Source: Numida meleagris (lineage: Eukaryota; Chordata; Aves; Galliformes; Numididae). Taken from it: a DNA stretch of 64,000 bases. The translations under genes were made by a program, and so were the position numbers. Where the stretch lies: assembly GCF_002078875.1 (NCBI RefSeq), contig NC_034414.1:11210225-11274224 (forward strand), read 5' to 3'. Position 1 is the first letter of the stretch. The number at the start of each line of letters is the position of its first letter. Shown here one piece after another: positions 11,751 through 25,016 of the stretch. The notes below the pieces were generated by a model that saw only the letters and a list, made by a program, of their open reading frames with translations, was not told the origin of the DNA and did not search any database.

Positions 11751-13863
11751 AGATTGATGTTCTAGCAATAATTCACATCACTGTGTGCACCATGAAGTGG
11801 TGGTAAGGGGATTGCAGAAAAAAAACAGAAATAAGGGCAAAGCATCAACTTTAAATTCCAGTTCCCCAGCTATCTTAACCTTAAGCAAGTTCTGTATCTA
11901 TTTCGAAGTCACCAAAATTTCTGTGCTGTGACTGACACTGCATCCATATGTCATTAAAAATTAGCCTTATTTCCTTGGGCATTTTATGTAATTGAAGAAT
12001 GAATTCCTTGAAAACGGAAGAGATTGTTTCTCTTCAGTGAACAATGCTTCTCAAAGCCACTATCTTTCACCACTATTGATCTTGTTAAATATCAAAATTA
12101 CTCTTGTCTAAATTAGCGAATGTTAAGACATTTTCATTTTTTATTACCAATGCTGGAAATCTACATGTAAGGAGCAAGCCAGAAGCAACTTCACCAAATA
12201 ATTTACACAAATCAAATTACTTTGTTTATATATCATGCAATTAGCTTTACATTGAGAATATTGGTGACAACATTAAGCACTGAAACTAAGGGAGTTCATG
12301 GTGAGGAGGCACTGACCAGTTCTATTTTTTGCATAGTAGAAATCATTAGCTTGGAAACATGGCCTGCTGCTGTAGCTAGTCACTCAGCAAGTCTCACTTA
12401 ACAGCTACAGGAAAAATTTATTACAAACCAAAGACTTTCATTTTCTAGGTTTTAGTATTAACATTGTCCTCAGAGGGGATTATCTATCTATCACTCTCAA
12501 ATTGATTTAAAATACAAAACTTGTAATTGACCAACACTTCATGGAAATGACTGATACCTGGAGAGGTCAATTGTTAGCACCACATATAATTAGAGTTTTA
12601 CTCTCACATTCCCCTGAGAAAAAATTATTCTATGTTATGAACGTGAAAGATGAGGCATTGCAGCAGGATTCCACAGGAAGTCTATATCAGATCTGGGAGC
12701 AAAACCTCAGTGGAAGAAAAGATCCCAGAATCACATTCACCTTTCTTTGTTGGTGGTTTGGTTTTCTCCAATTCTTTTTTTTTTTTTTTCCTCCTAAATT
12801 CATTCATGTGTAACATTTTTTATCACTTCAAAATAATTTCACTCTTCAAGATAATAAAAGCAGCACGTCTTCTGCTGTCACTCTTATTTTTTCTTACTTA
12901 ATTTTATAGCTGTGATAAAAACTTCCAGAAACACTCTGAACTTCAAAATAGATGCACTGCTAGATTTTGAACATAACAGCATGATACAACATCAACAGAA
13001 TATCCAGCTAAATAGATGTTCACTTAGCAGTTAATAGTTCATTCATTTCCCTAAGAACTAGGTTCACGTCCAGATGATGATGAAGGTTCTAGTCAGAGAA
13101 AAGTGGATACCAACTGGAGTATAATAAGAATGTAAGAAAATTAGAGAAAAAGGAAATTGGTAAAGCCGCTTTGTCCATGATGGGCTAATTATTTCCTAAA
13201 TGGGAAAGTGCTTTTGCCTTACCTGTTTGACCACTCTGCACATTCAGCATGAAAAATGTGTCCTGACATCTGTTCTGAATTTTCATTTTATTTTCGTGCA
13301 TGCTTCTTTGTCCTGTCATTTGTGTCAGTCTGAAAACAACACAAAATGACAGGTTCTAATCACTTAAATGTTGAAAATTGTCCTTTTTCTTTTTTTCTTC
13401 CTTTAAGAAAAGGTTTGAATGCTATAGTGTTTCCTCTATCTCAGTTAAGTGTCTTCAAATTGCAGTTATGTTACAAAGTTCAGTAACACAGACCCAAACA
13501 AAGGTTTCCAGCTGAGAAAATATGGGCTGCAAGACACAAAGATCAGAATTCAGACTTCCAGAGTGGAAAATGGGTTCACTGGAAATACTGATTACCCACT
13601 CGTTTCCACCACACAAAACAGTTTCTAGTATAATAAACACTTATTTGTGAATCTGTCTTGCATTTCCTAATTGTCCGTTACATTTATAACTATTCTTCTG
13701 ACATTGACACAAAGAGACTCCATTGTCTGAGAAGAGGTTGCAGTTAAGAATTATCCTACCTCAAGATAACTTTAATGCATTAGAGTCCTACTGTGTTAAC
13801 TCTATACCAACACAGCAAACAAAACAAGGACTCCTTCAAAAATCTTGCAGCTTCACTGCAGGA
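11751..13863. other. Unique AT-rich sequence, no gene seen
   Basis: No gene recognised. It contains a T15 run (12775-12789). Open frames of 80-90 codons overlapping it owe their length to the homopolymer and have no domain. Confidence 0.5.
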
Positions 13864-13922
13864 TCAAAGAAGGGCTTGGGTTGGAAATGACATTAAAGAT
13901 CATCTAGTTCCAACCCCCCAGA
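13864..13922 (-). mobile_element. CR1 3' tail, antisense, about 60 bp
   Basis: GGGCTTGGGTTGGAAATGAC followed by ATTAAAGATCATCTAGTTCC and AACCCCCC is the reverse complement of the CR1 3' end (GGGGTTGGAACTAGATGATC, GGTCCCTTCCAACCC). Only the last 60 bases are present, and the flank beyond 13925 no longer resembles CR1. The open frame translated across it shares an AWVG-DIKDH string with one at 51 kb solely because both cross the same repeat. Confidence 0.85.
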
Positions 13923-15707
13923 GTATATGCTTGGCGTGGTTTCACATCCCCGGAAGCACCTTGAGACTGAAAGCAGCCATCAAGTGCATCAATTCCCAGT
14001 TTTTTAAAACAGGGAGGATTCAAAATATTGTTTGGTTTTTTTTAAATGACAAGAAAGTAAGGTTTGCAGAGTTGCCAGTCAGTCAGTTTTGAAGACCAAT
14101 GAACCTCCTGTCAGATATATACCGTGAAGAGAGCAAAGCTCAAACACCTAGAGCATTGTTCCAGGCTTAGACAAATACATCTGCAGTCTATGCTAATATA
14201 TGGATATATGGATAATATAACACCACATGCCCATACAAAGACAGGGCTTAAATCAGCAAGCTTCTCTACTGAATTGAAGCTGACATGCAGGTCAGCTTGC
14301 CATAACATTTTGTCAAGAAATTTCACTCCGGATTGTAGCTTTTTCTTCTAACTTGATAAGCCTGTTGAAACTTGACTAAGGTTAGGGCTCGGTTCTGTCC
14401 TTTTTTCTCTCTCTTTCTTTGTAGAAAAAGCTAAACAACATTAGATCTGGTAACTAGTACCAATTTCAGATAATCCACTTGGTTGCAAACTAGTCATTAA
14501 AACTTTGATAATATTCTCTAATATGAAATAAACTTATAAAATATTTGCTATTTGCTTGTCTCACAAGTCAAATCCATGTAAGTATCTTCCAAGCTCGATT
14601 TAACCAAAAATGCTTCATACACAGTATATAAATTATCTTCTACCCAGTAGCTAACAGCATCATTATTTTACTTCCCACAAATGAAATATGGGTATCTGGA
14701 AGGCTTCTTTTTATAATCCTGCAAGAAAACTGATGTAATGTTTGTAGCTGGAATTTGCATCTAGCCTAACAATAGCTGTCATTGTGCTATTCTGCCACGC
14801 TGAGTAGCATATCTGAGAGCAGACTCAGATTTCTCCTTTCATCTTCTCCTTGCATCCTCTCCAACTGTAAGTCTTAGGCTCCAATACTAAGAATTCTAAG
14901 TCTTATGCCAACTGATCTCTTTACCCACATACTGTCCCACAAAGATCAGTGGGGCTTTATGGATTGTGCACAAATCTCTCAATTTGAGTTTATTACTGAA
15001 GAAAACCATAGTGAGGTTTTTTCTCTTCTAGGAGAGTTGATCCATTTTTCCAGTAAGTCTAGCACACTTGCAGGTTTTCACTTACTCCAATTTCAGTCCT
15101 GGCAAATTAATTTATTATACCTTAGGATAAACTGATCAGCACTGCAAGTAATGTCCTTCGTGCCTGCTGTTGCAGAGTTGGCAGGATGCATTATGGAATT
15201 GGAGCTGTTGTATCAATACTCCATACCAGTTTGAACACTAATATTACATATTAGGTGCAGTTGGAGGTCCCATCTGCTGATTTGACCTACACTGGTTAGA
15301 TGCATGTTTATCCAAATGCATAAAGACATTAAGACTCAAAGACCTCAAGGTTTTATTTCTTGTTGGTTTTGATTTTGTTTCTAATACCTAGAATGGTAGA
15401 TCATCTGATAAGAATTTGCACAGCCAAAACTATTGATGAAGAAATATATATAATCGAAAGCAAAGTAGGAAGAGCAGTTATGATGTGTGTCAAAGTGTGC
15501 CTATTTCAGAATTAGACAGGCTGTACTTTAACTGCCTGAACTCTTTAGTTTGTACTAAAAACCCTTGTAATTTCTGATCATTAATAGACAATATTTATTT
15601 AACTACATAACATTTCAACACATTGCTAAATAACAGACAAAACACAGTTTTGACCTGGCTTTCAATGGAAACTAAATTAACATCTCTATTTCTGAGATTG
15701 TTCCAAA
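13923..15707. other. Unique AT-rich sequence, no gene seen
   Basis: No gene, RNA or mobile element was recognised. Open frames are short and domain-free. Confidence 0.5.
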
Positions 15708-15785
15708 GCCTACTGAACTCAGTAGGTGTTTTTTCACAAGTCTCAGTGAGTTTTGGATCAGGTCCTATAAGAGAAAATCACTTAA
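15708..15785 (+). repeat. Ancient amniote repeat remnant (CR1/L3-like)
   Basis: CTACTGAACTCAGTAGGTGT, then GTCTCAGTGAGTTTTGGATC and AGGTCCTA, match the layout of an old amniote repeat block (CCATTGACTTCAGTGGGAG, then GGATCAGGCCCTA). It is recognised by motif order only. It lies inside a 126-codon open frame (15623-16003) that I therefore regard as non-genic. Confidence 0.45.
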
Positions 15786-16543
15786 AAGCAGGACATTCTT
15801 TTATTTTCTTTTCTTCTTCTTTTCATTATATCATGTTTTTGGAATGTTCTTATAGTGGTTCATTCAGGAAGAAACCATTTCTCAGCAGAGGAAAGGCAGA
15901 GGGAAACAGTTTCGTCAGTTGCAAAACTTATCCAGTTTTTGATGCGGTCTTCACTTTTGTCATGAATTTACATGTTTTTATGACTACAGCCCCCAGAGAT
16001 TAAAAACAAAAGATATCAAAGTTACTACTGAAGCTAGGCCCTAAGTCATAAAAAATAATACTGTGAAAAATTTGGTCTGTAGAAAGGCAATGCAAATGGT
16101 CATTGACTTCATTATAAAAATCTTTGGCAACAACTTTTCCAGACCCATGTTAAGCCTTGAGAGAGAAATGTTTCAGCACAGAACCACTTAATCATTTATA
16201 TGAATGAAAATGAGTGCAAACAGAATGCTGAGATGGTTTTAAGATCACCTCTTTTTTCTTGTACAGAATACCCACTATAATTACATTTTGCCTGTCAGTT
16301 CGTAAATTTTGCTTATTACAAAACAGGCATTATTGATTGCTTTTTAAAAGTACTAAAACTAAGCTAAGAGCAGTAGATCTCTCAGCAAATTCAAAACATA
16401 CTATCTTCCAAACTAATCACTGGCAAAGGAACTGTAGAAATACTATTGAAGTTTATTGTAAGCCCAATGCAAAAAAATGGAAGTTACCATCAGTTTTAGT
16501 TTAGTAACTTGGCTTTGAATTTAGCATGTTTTAAGCCACAGTG

Positions 16544-16561
16544 AAAAAAAAAAAAAAAAAA
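16544..16561. repeat. Poly-A tract (18)
   Basis: Uninterrupted A run after CAGTG. No attached retroposon was recognised. Confidence 0.9.
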
Positions 16562-17358
16562 GATAAACTTATTTGGCAAAGTCAGACACTTTTAAAGCCA
16601 GCATCCTGTAATTGTTTCCTCATTTGGCCTGGCAACTTAAACAAGGATAAAAAGCATGGGTGGGGGGTGGTGTGTGCAAAACGCTAAATTTTTCAGAAGG
16701 AAAGAAATGGAGAAGAACAAAGAAATCAAGGTACTCGTCTCACTTGTGGTAAATGAATATGTAAATGACATTTGCTCCTTTTGTTCTCTCAGATAGGACT
16801 CAATAAAACCAAATGAGGGTAACTCTCTAGTCTTGTGGAAAAAAAGTCTGAATGGAGAATTTTCGTGGTTTGAATTAGTGCAGGCAGCGGACATTCTGAC
16901 ACAGTTGACTAGCAATGCAGAAAAGCCAAACCGATAGCAGGCAACATAAGAACACTCGGCCTCATTGAGACCAGTTGATTAAGCATCTCCAAGCAAGATT
17001 AACACACACTAGGAATATCCTTATTTAGACTAGTAAGAAATAAAAGCTATCAGAAGGGATTTATTTCTGCCATTCTTATCAAAATAAGGTTAAGGGCTGA
17101 CATCTACAAATAGTTACAGGAGAGGAGATGTCTTACAAAAAAGAAATTAACAGTGCTTGCGATTGGATTAAATCTAAGCAATCTCTGAAGCTACTCAAAC
17201 TTTTTCTTCTTTTACTGCTGTATTGTTGCCAGTTCTGAGCTAATACTGGAAAAAAATTAGGTAGCTACTGATCTGGCTAGGGAACAATGTTCTATTCAAA
17301 GTTAGTATCTGTTCTAAATATCAAGCAACAAAATTTACTGTCCGCTGTAAAGAGGAGT

Positions 17359-17381
17359 AAAAAAAAAAAAAAAAAAAAAAA
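17359..17381. repeat. Poly-A tract (23), longest in the window
   Basis: Uninterrupted 23-base A run preceded by AGAGGAGT. It could be the tail of an unrecognised retroposed sequence, but no target-site duplication was found by eye. Confidence 0.9.
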
Positions 17382-20300
17382 GAACATTTATATCAATGTC
17401 AAGCCAAGAAAGCAATTTTGTATTAACCTAACAAAATGGAATATATAAAGGTATTTTTTAAAGTAGAAGTAATTTAAGAACCTTCTAAATAACTTAACAG
17501 TACACTTGGCTACACTTGGATTTAGGAAGCAATATTTTACATGCAGCAGTAGATTATGATTATTTTTTTTCAGCTTTAAATCCATAGACAGAGCTGCACT
17601 CCATCAAGAAACAACAACAGCAAACCTAATGCCTCATGTGAAAGTAACAAATTAAATTTAGCTGTAGTTAGAAAATGGTCAGATAATAAGGCTATGATTC
17701 AACATGTATGTTGAAGGCAGAACAGCTACATGTTCAGAACACTTACACGTATGAAAGCACTCACACGTGGTCCGAATGTTAGTTGAGTAACAGCCTGTAA
17801 CTTGAAAAAGTCTTCAGTCACTAAGGTTTTAAAGACACTAGAGCAAATTCTCTGCAGTTATCTCTAAAACTTATTAAAACAGCATGTACGCAAAATGCCT
17901 TTGTGGCATCAGTTAAGATGAAAAAGAACAAGAATGGCACACTTGGGCTAGTGCTACTATTCTTTTGCATGACTCTGGTGATCTGAAGAGACCACAAGGC
18001 ACGCTTGTGAGGTACCTGATTGCTGTGTAACATAGGTAAATGATCTGCTGATAGACCGTCATTGAAATCAAAACTAAGCTCTCCATATTTTCCATGTTAG
18101 CAAACGAGCACAAAATTCCTAATATGTAGTCTAGTAAAAACCCTAATTTGGGAGGGATAAAACATGAACATCTTGACTGAGAATAAAGGCTACCCTAGAA
18201 ATAAGCAGCAGGAAGAAGGAAGACACTTGGAGGCAGGTTGAGGTCAGCAACTTTGTGAATTGTGTGCCTGAATTTCCCTTCCCTCGTAACTAAGTCACAG
18301 GGGGACTGAAACCCACGTGTCCAAGAAGGCTAAAGAGGCAGGAGGTCTCTCCCTTCCTCTACCTCCAACACAGCACCTGCCCTCAAGAGGACAGGAGTGG
18401 CAAAAAGAGAGCAGAAATCAGTCATCCAGCTACTCAGTTTTGTCCCCTCTGAAGAACCTTCAGCTACAGAGTGATAGTCAAAGCAAACTGGAAATTCCTC
18501 TAGATTTTATGTGCTTCAGGGCACCAAATCAGAACAAACTGTTGAAGACTGATGGGAAATCTGCCTGGTAGCCTTTTCTACTATTTTACATTGTGTTCAC
18601 CCATCTCACAATTATGATATATCGTCACATCTCTATAATAGTTCTCCGTCCTGCACCATATAAAGACTTTACTAAATCCAGTAAGACTGGATATACCTTT
18701 TTATTCACATATCATTTGGAAATAAGTTAAATTATCAAAAAGACACAAAAGTTTTGCTATTTCAAAGAGTGCTGAACTGAGTTCCCATAAACTGGATTGG
18801 AATAAATAAGATCTGGTCTAGGTCATGGTTTCAGAGCAGGCTCTACTTGGAACAGAATAGAGGGATAAGAGGGCTCTGTTCTCAGGCTGGTGAAAGACTG
18901 TTCCGGTTGACAGAGATTATGTTAACAGCTTCTGTGCTGGGAGTCTGGCTAAAAGGCTCTAGGGAAACTCTCTCTTTCCCTTCAAACATATTTTATATGT
19001 ATTATATATACTCAGAGAGCACTGACTGTATTAGCCCGTGAGTTTCTGTCACAATCATGGTCATCACACTCTGTACGTGAATAGTCATAGCTAAGAAGGG
19101 GTATATTTCAGATCTTATTTATAGTCTCCATTCTTATATTCTGGCAAGAAGATCTGAGGACCATTACCTTATAACGTTAAGCAGTGTTCCTTCTCGTAAA
19201 GCAGATACCACTTCCAGTGCAAATACATGTGCTTACAAGCTCAATGTTAGCTGTCAGTAGGTACTCAAGCATGAAAAGTTAACATTTGCTTTCTATCAGG
19301 ATGCACGTGACTAGTGCTCAGTGGCTTGAGTGTTACAGAGAAGTGAGTACAGAAGGTCCTTGACACCAAACTAATAAAGCTTTTCAATTTCAAATAAAAC
19401 TTTACAGATGTTTTGGCATTTCCCCAATACAATTTAAAGAAAATAACAAAATCAAGCCAGTAGGCAGGTAGTAAGCTAATTAGAAACGTTTTCCAGTTGC
19501 ACTTCAGTTCAAAGCTTACTCCTCTGGCAGCTGACTGAAAGCCAGAACCAGCTAATACTGCATACTGTGCTACTGAGGACACAGCTCAGTCAGTTTCCCT
19601 GGAAAATCCAGAAGGATTCAAGGCTTGTTCTATACTTGTTTACAACAGCAGGTAAGCAGAATTTTAGCAGTTTATGAAAATAAGTAGGTGAAACAATAGA
19701 TAAAACATGGGTTCAAAGTTTTCCTCCTGAGTCTAGAAGAAGGCTCCTAAGATGATTAGGAGCTGCAGCAAATCATCTGTAAGAAGGGGCTGAGGGAGAA
19801 GTATTTATCTAGCCCGAAGTGAAGGCTAGGGTGGCACCTAATTACACTCTCCCATTACATAAATGCAGGTCACACAGAAGATGGAGACAAACAGAAAAAC
19901 GGATAGGAATCAGGTGTTCACTTCTTCCTAATACAAGTATGAGAGACTAATAAAAAAAAAGTTTAAAAAAAAAACAGTACAAAGAAAACAAAAAGCTTGG
20001 TTCTTCATAAAATAGATGCTAAACCATTTGAATGCTTTCCAAGCAAGGGCACTCCAGTACCTCACACTTCAAAAAATATACTGCAAGTTATTAAACAAAC
20101 GCGTAACATGAGGCCAAGTTATTCCAAGTTGAAAAACAGGGGCTAGGAGAACGTTGGATTAGATATACCATATATTTGCCCCAGTCTTTCTCAATGCTGA
20201 GGCTTATCTCTACTGTTGGATAAAGGATGCTAGGTAGGATAGATCTCTGGCCATAATCAGTGGTGACAGCCTTACGATAACATCTTATAAAGTTCCTGAC

Positions 20301-20779
20301 CCTGTATTGGTCATACAATCATAGCTCTGAAACTTCTGAGTTTTGTACACCACCAAAAAGAGTTATCTTCATATACTGGTTCGAACCACTTGAGACCTTC
20401 CTGAGAGATTCCAGTAACACACATCCGTGGCACCTGGATATCTTACAAAGAACCTGTGATTGAGGCAGTATTTTGGTCCAAGTTCTGCAATATCAGACCA
20501 TAACGTTTCTTTATCTAAAAATTTTATGTCAGAGATGCATACAGATAAGAATGTGAAACACCAAAAGATGCAGCAATGTGAATAAGCTTAATAGAGATAG
20601 GATGATTTGTGAGATGAAGATCTCAGCCATGGTTCAGACCAATAAATCACTGTTGATTTATAGCAGATCCTCTGCCACAGCAATAGAAGTTACAGAGGAC
20701 TGTGTATCCAACAAACCTCATAGACAGATGATGAAATATGATTAAACATATGAAGCAAGTAAAAAACCATCACACCAAG

Positions 20780-21010
20780 TACTGAATGTATGCAAAAACA
20801 AAGCTCATGCCAATTGTGTTAATATACAACTGCTGCCACTTTTACTTTGTATTACAGTGTGATAGGCAAAGATGTTTGTTATAGATGAATAGAGCTGATT
20901 ATCACTGATTACAGATGCACTAATTAACGCAGTTTTATTTGTTCCAAAACTCTATTAATAATCAATTCTGAAAGATTTGGGCAGTCATGTGCAATTTGAC
21001 ATAGTTTTAA
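20780..21010. promoter_or_regulatory. Candidate conserved non-coding element
   Basis: AT-rich, repeat-free sequence containing clustered homeodomain-type motifs (CTAATTAACG, TTAATAATCAATT, GATTATCACTGATTACAG). The composition is like many vertebrate developmental enhancers. This is an inference from texture only, since cross-species alignment was not possible. Confidence 0.2.
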
Positions 21011-22904
21011 TCACCAGAGTAAGATGTTGAAGTCCATTTAGAGAATAATGAAGAGACAAAAAAAAAACCAACAAACTGAAACACAAAAAGCACCCCACAA
21101 AAAAGCCACCAACACAAAAACTGTTGGCAGAGAATCAGTGTACCTAAAATAAGCCACTTTTCAATCTAAGCAGCTTGCTAATCACCTTCACCATCCTGAC
21201 AGTTCAGACAATGAGTATTTAGAGTTCAGCCTATAAAACAATGTTTAAATGAGAGGTGCAAAACTGTGCCAAAGCTCTTTCGCATATAAGCCACGGAAGG
21301 CCATGCTCGGCCTTGTAGGAACATATATTAAAAACTTGCCCTGATGTCTACTGGTCTAGTTTAAGTGACTAAAAGTTAACATTAAAATCAATTGCGTGTC
21401 AGGAAACAGCTTCTCTTTATCTGTAAAAGGACCAATAAGGCACACTTGGGAGCTACTGAGGGATTTGTACCTTTGCTGTTCTAAGAGTTATGCCAGCATT
21501 TGTTTTTCAAACATCCGTGAGCCAGAGACTTATAGTGTGTCTAGAGATCTCATCTCTTATTCCATTTCTGGACAAACACACAAACACGTATTTACACAAC
21601 TCTGAAGACAAGTTTGTTGCACTGAAAAGCTCTCAAAGGTTTTTATCTTAGGAAAAAAACAACGCAGTTCTGGCATGAAGAAAAGCCCTCGGCAAGCCCA
21701 CAGTCTGCTCTACTATCTGTTAGCGTTTCCAAAGAGAAGCAAATAGTCTAGTCAAGCTACTGAGATTTCTACAATCACAGTAAGATTTTCCTCTCAAATG
21801 TTCCAGAGGGACTTTCCTAACCCTGGGTAGACATAATTTTATTACCCTCAAATTTTTTTTTTTTTAAACTATCTGTGCAGAGATGAACATAAGGTATCAT
21901 TTCCACTGTACAGACCTAGGTATTCTGTCTCAGAGAATTTAGTAACTAAAATAAGACCTGACAGCAAAGCTCTGAGCCAGATATAAATTGGATAAGCTGA
22001 TCCTGTAAAGATCTTTGAAACAATTAAATACAAGGAAGGAAAATGTCAGTGATTTATCTGAGTGTTGTCTATTTACAGTGTGTTGTCTTGGTTTTTTGTT
22101 CACACTTATGTACAACAGCATATCTGCACTAGGCCTGTGAAGTCAGTTCTGCTTCTGCAGTACTCTTTTGTCTTCCAGGCTATCACAGAGTAGAAACACA
22201 ACATAGTGAAATATAACACTGTGCAAAATTCTTTTCCCTCTCAATCACCTACAGCACCATGTCCTCAGTCTGATGATCTTTACTGAAAGTTATCTTTAAT
22301 AAAATAACTTTAAAAAAAGATATGCAAGAGACTATAAGAAGTAACCACAGATGATATCAAGCTGAAGAATCCAGACTGAAGAATCCCACTAAATAAAAAG
22401 CAAGAGTAAGATCCAGTGTCCAAGCGAACTGAGAAAAATCACGTGCACAATGTTAAAGGCACGGAAACCTGTGCCTACTTCTGACTGGCTTACCAGCTTA
22501 CCTCTATTTACATAATGAGCAGGCCTCACCAATTCTGTCTCCCCTTACACATCTAGTCTTTCTGTACACTATGCCTTCCATCCACTTCTCTTATTCACAG
22601 CAGAGAGGAAATGAATTACTATGGAAGGGAATGTGCACCCCTGACATTTTGCTGGCTATGTCACTGTCATTTATGGACAGTGTCTTGCACCCTGGGAATG
22701 ACCCTTGAAATCAGGAAACCCATTCGCATTTTTAAAATCCACCATAAACACACTTCACTATATAGGGCCGTAGATTTTGGCACCTTGGAAGATTAAGCCC
22801 ATTTGTTAGAAGCCACTTTTCCTCTTCAGCCACAGAAAAGGGAAGCAAGACAAAATAGCAAAATAGGATGCAAGGTGACAAAATGTATTCTGGGTTGACC
22901 AGTA

Positions 22905-23420
22905 AAGTGCAGAAAGGACAGGAGGGCTGGGGTAGCTGCTGCCTCAGTGGAATCATGTCCCATGGTATCGAGCCATTGTTGGAGCAGTGTTTGAAGAGCT
23001 GCAGCATGTGGGAAGCCCACGCAGGATCAGTTTGGGAAGGATGGCATCCTGTGGGAGGGAATCCGTGTGGAGCAGGGGCAGAGAGTGACCGTGGCGGAAC
23101 AGCACAGTGAACCGCTATGGCCTGACTACAGCCCCCATTCACCTGCACTGCCTGGGGGAAGCAGTTAGGAGAGGATGGTTGGGGGAGATATTTTAATTGC
23201 TTTTAGTTCTTACTGCTCAAGTATGTCATTAGTGTAATTTACTGCATATTGCTCATCTTCCTGTGCTCAGTCTTTTGCCTGTGACAGTAAATGAGTGAGT
23301 GACATTTTGGTCCTTATCTCAACTCAAACTTTTTTTTCTATTTTTCCCCCGTTCCTACAGGGACAACGAGTGAGAGAGCAGCATGGTGGAGCTTAGCGAG
23401 TCATTAGTATGAAACCACCA
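22905..23420 (+). mobile_element. Avian endogenous retrovirus LTR (ERVL-type), 3' portion, solo
   Basis: A GC-richer block with the internal order characteristic of a long avian ERV LTR. First come degenerate 'GTGGGAAGCCCACGC / CTGTGGGAGGGAA / GGAGCAGGGGCAGAGAG' repeats, then CAGCCCCCATTCACCTGC with CTGGGGGAA. These are followed by TTTAATTGCTTTTAGTTC, CTTTTGCCTGTGACAGTAAA, GTGAGTGACATTTTGGTCCT and a terminal AGAGAGCAGCATGGTGGAGC block. No gag/pol/env sequence follows, so it is a solo or truncated LTR, and the 5' part is missing. The 138-codon - strand frame across it (22732-23148) is a by-product of its GC content. Family recognised from memory, exact name not assigned. Confidence 0.65.
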
Positions 23421-24139
23421 TAGTTAGAAATTTATAAGCAAACAAATATGTGCTTACTATGATCCTAGCATTGATGGGCTGTGATTTCCACTCAGCCTCT
23501 GTGAACTATAATAAACAGTAAGAACAAATAGTGACCAGAAACACAATGCTACAGAGACTAAAGAGGAATTTTGGAACTGAAGCCAAATAAATAGGCATGA
23601 AGTATCATTTAGACACCAATGAGGAACTGATAGTCCCTGCATGGATCAGAGCCTAATGATCCCCAAAATGTAGATATCATAAAGCTGGAATGCAGCTAAT
23701 ACAATACAGAACAGTTTAAAACTGGCGAATAACAGTGTGCCAACACTGACTGTAGTGCAGTTTAGACAAGCAAATGCAATCAATTTGTAAATCCAGTTCG
23801 AATACCAGGATGAAATACCACGGCATTTATAAAGAATGTCATGGGATCCATATTGACAGAGCTCCACTAGAGGCCCTGTTTCACCATACAGAAATGCAGT
23901 GCAGAAACACATGCATAATTACTTGCAACCACCCATTTCGGTGATCTGTATCACAAAGTATTTTCTGTAAAACTACTAACAATGCACAAACATGCAGGTG
24001 CATAATTTTAAGTGAAAACAACTGATTTTTAATGAATATTTGGTTCATCACTGTACCAACAGTCAGGGTTAGAAACTTAAATTTTTCCCCAGACAGCCTT
24101 CCCTCATTCTTTCAGTATCAAAGTTGCTGACAGAATATT
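23421..24139. other. Unique spacer between two LTRs
   Basis: About 700 bp without retroviral coding similarity. The two flanking LTRs belong to different families, so this is not a proviral interior. Open frames on the - strand (23457-23642, 23646-23912) show no domain. Confidence 0.55.
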
Positions 24140-24707
24140 TATGCTGGTTTATACTGGGATAGAGTTAATTTTCTCAATATTGCTATGCTTTGGATTTGTG
24201 ATGAAAACAATGTTGGTAACATACTGATGTTTTATTTGCTGCTGAGCAGAGCTTACACACAGTCAAAGTATTTTCTATTTCTCACATTCCTTTGCCAGTG
24301 AGAAGGATGGATGTGCATAAGTGGCTGGGAGAAGACACAGCCAAGACAGCTGGCCCCAGATGACCAAAAGGATAGCCCATATCATTACGGACACTACATT
24401 CAGCAATAAAAGCTGGGGAAAAGGAGGGAATAGTGGATGTTCACAGCTACGGTGTCTGTCTTCCCAAGTAATCATTACACACGATGAAGCCCTGCCTTCC
24501 TAGAAATGGATAAACATCTGCACAGCAATGGCAAGTTGTGAATTAATTCCTTATTTCGCTCTGCTTGCACACCCAGCTTTTGCTCTACCTATTAAGCTGT
24601 CTTCATCACAACCCGTAAGTTCTCTCACTTTTACCTTTACAGTTCTCCTTTGCATTCTGCTGGAGGGGAGCATGCAAATTTAGCTGCCTACCATGGATAA
24701 ATCACAA
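24140..24707 (+). mobile_element. Avian endogenous retrovirus LTR, solo, diverged
   Basis: The order TGCTGGTTTATACTGGGATA, GAGTTAATTTTCTC, CTGATGTTTTATTTGCTGCT, CCAGTGAGAAGGATGGA, GCTGGGAGAAGACACAGCCA, AGACAGCTGGCCC and ACCAAAAGGATAGCCCATA is that of a common avian ERV LTR. It is followed by a TATA-like AATAAAAG (24405-24412) and downstream by CTATTAAGCTGTCTTCATCA, a weakened poly-A-signal region, then TTTAGCTGCC. About 570 bp, sense orientation, no internal retroviral genes on either side, so a solo LTR left by LTR-LTR recombination is the simplest reading. It is well diverged and therefore old. Family name not assigned. Confidence 0.7.
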
Positions 24708-24820
24708 GAATACTTCATGCAAAAGTCTGAAATGGAGGAAAACATGCATCTTTTGTGTTTTTATAAAAATCTATGAACAGCTTTATGATAAAGGTTATAC
24801 TTTATCTGTCTGCCAAACTC

Positions 24821-25016
24821 AGAGGGTGGTGAGGCCCAGGCAGAGGCTGTGCCAGAGAAGCTATGGGTGCCCCTTCCCTGGAGGTGCTCAAAGCCAGATT
24901 GTATGGGGCCCTGGACAGCCTGAGCTGGTGGGGGGCAGCCCTGCCCACTGCAGGGGCTTTGGAACTGGGTTGGCTTTAAGGTCCCTTCTAACCCAAGCCA
25001 TTCTATGAATCTATGA
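24821..25016 (+). mobile_element. CR1 LINE 3' fragment, sense
   Basis: About 195 bp beginning AGAGGGTGGTGAGGCCCAGG and passing through GGGTGCCCCTTCCCTGGAGG, TGCTCAAAGCCAG, CTGCCCACTGCAGGGG and GGTCCCTTCTAACCC to the terminal ATTCTATGAATCTATGAT. It lies about 110 bp downstream of a solo LTR in the same orientation. Its blocks differ from the 10.6/11.5 kb copies, indicating another CR1 subfamily. Confidence 0.95.

Larger units (their letters stand above)
15786..22904. other. Unique AT-rich sequence, no gene seen
   Basis: A 7-kb stretch without recognisable coding or mobile sequence. It includes A18 (16544-16561) and A23 (17359-17381) runs. The stretch 20780-21010 is a smooth AT-rich sequence with several TTAAT/TAATCA homeodomain-type motifs, listed separately as a possible conserved non-coding element. 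Confidence 0.5.

Noticed and set aside
13793..14092. Open frame sharing an AWVG.D.KDH.VPTP string with one at 51.0 kb, suggesting a gene family
   Set aside because: Both frames translate the same antisense CR1 3' tail; the similarity ends at the repeat boundary.
15623..16003. 126-codon + strand open frame as a gene
   Set aside because: It contains an ancient repeat remnant, has no domain and no flanking splice signals of quality.
22732..23148. 138-codon - strand open frame, and overlapping + frame
   Set aside because: Both cross the GC-rich LTR block; frame length follows from base composition and no domain is present.
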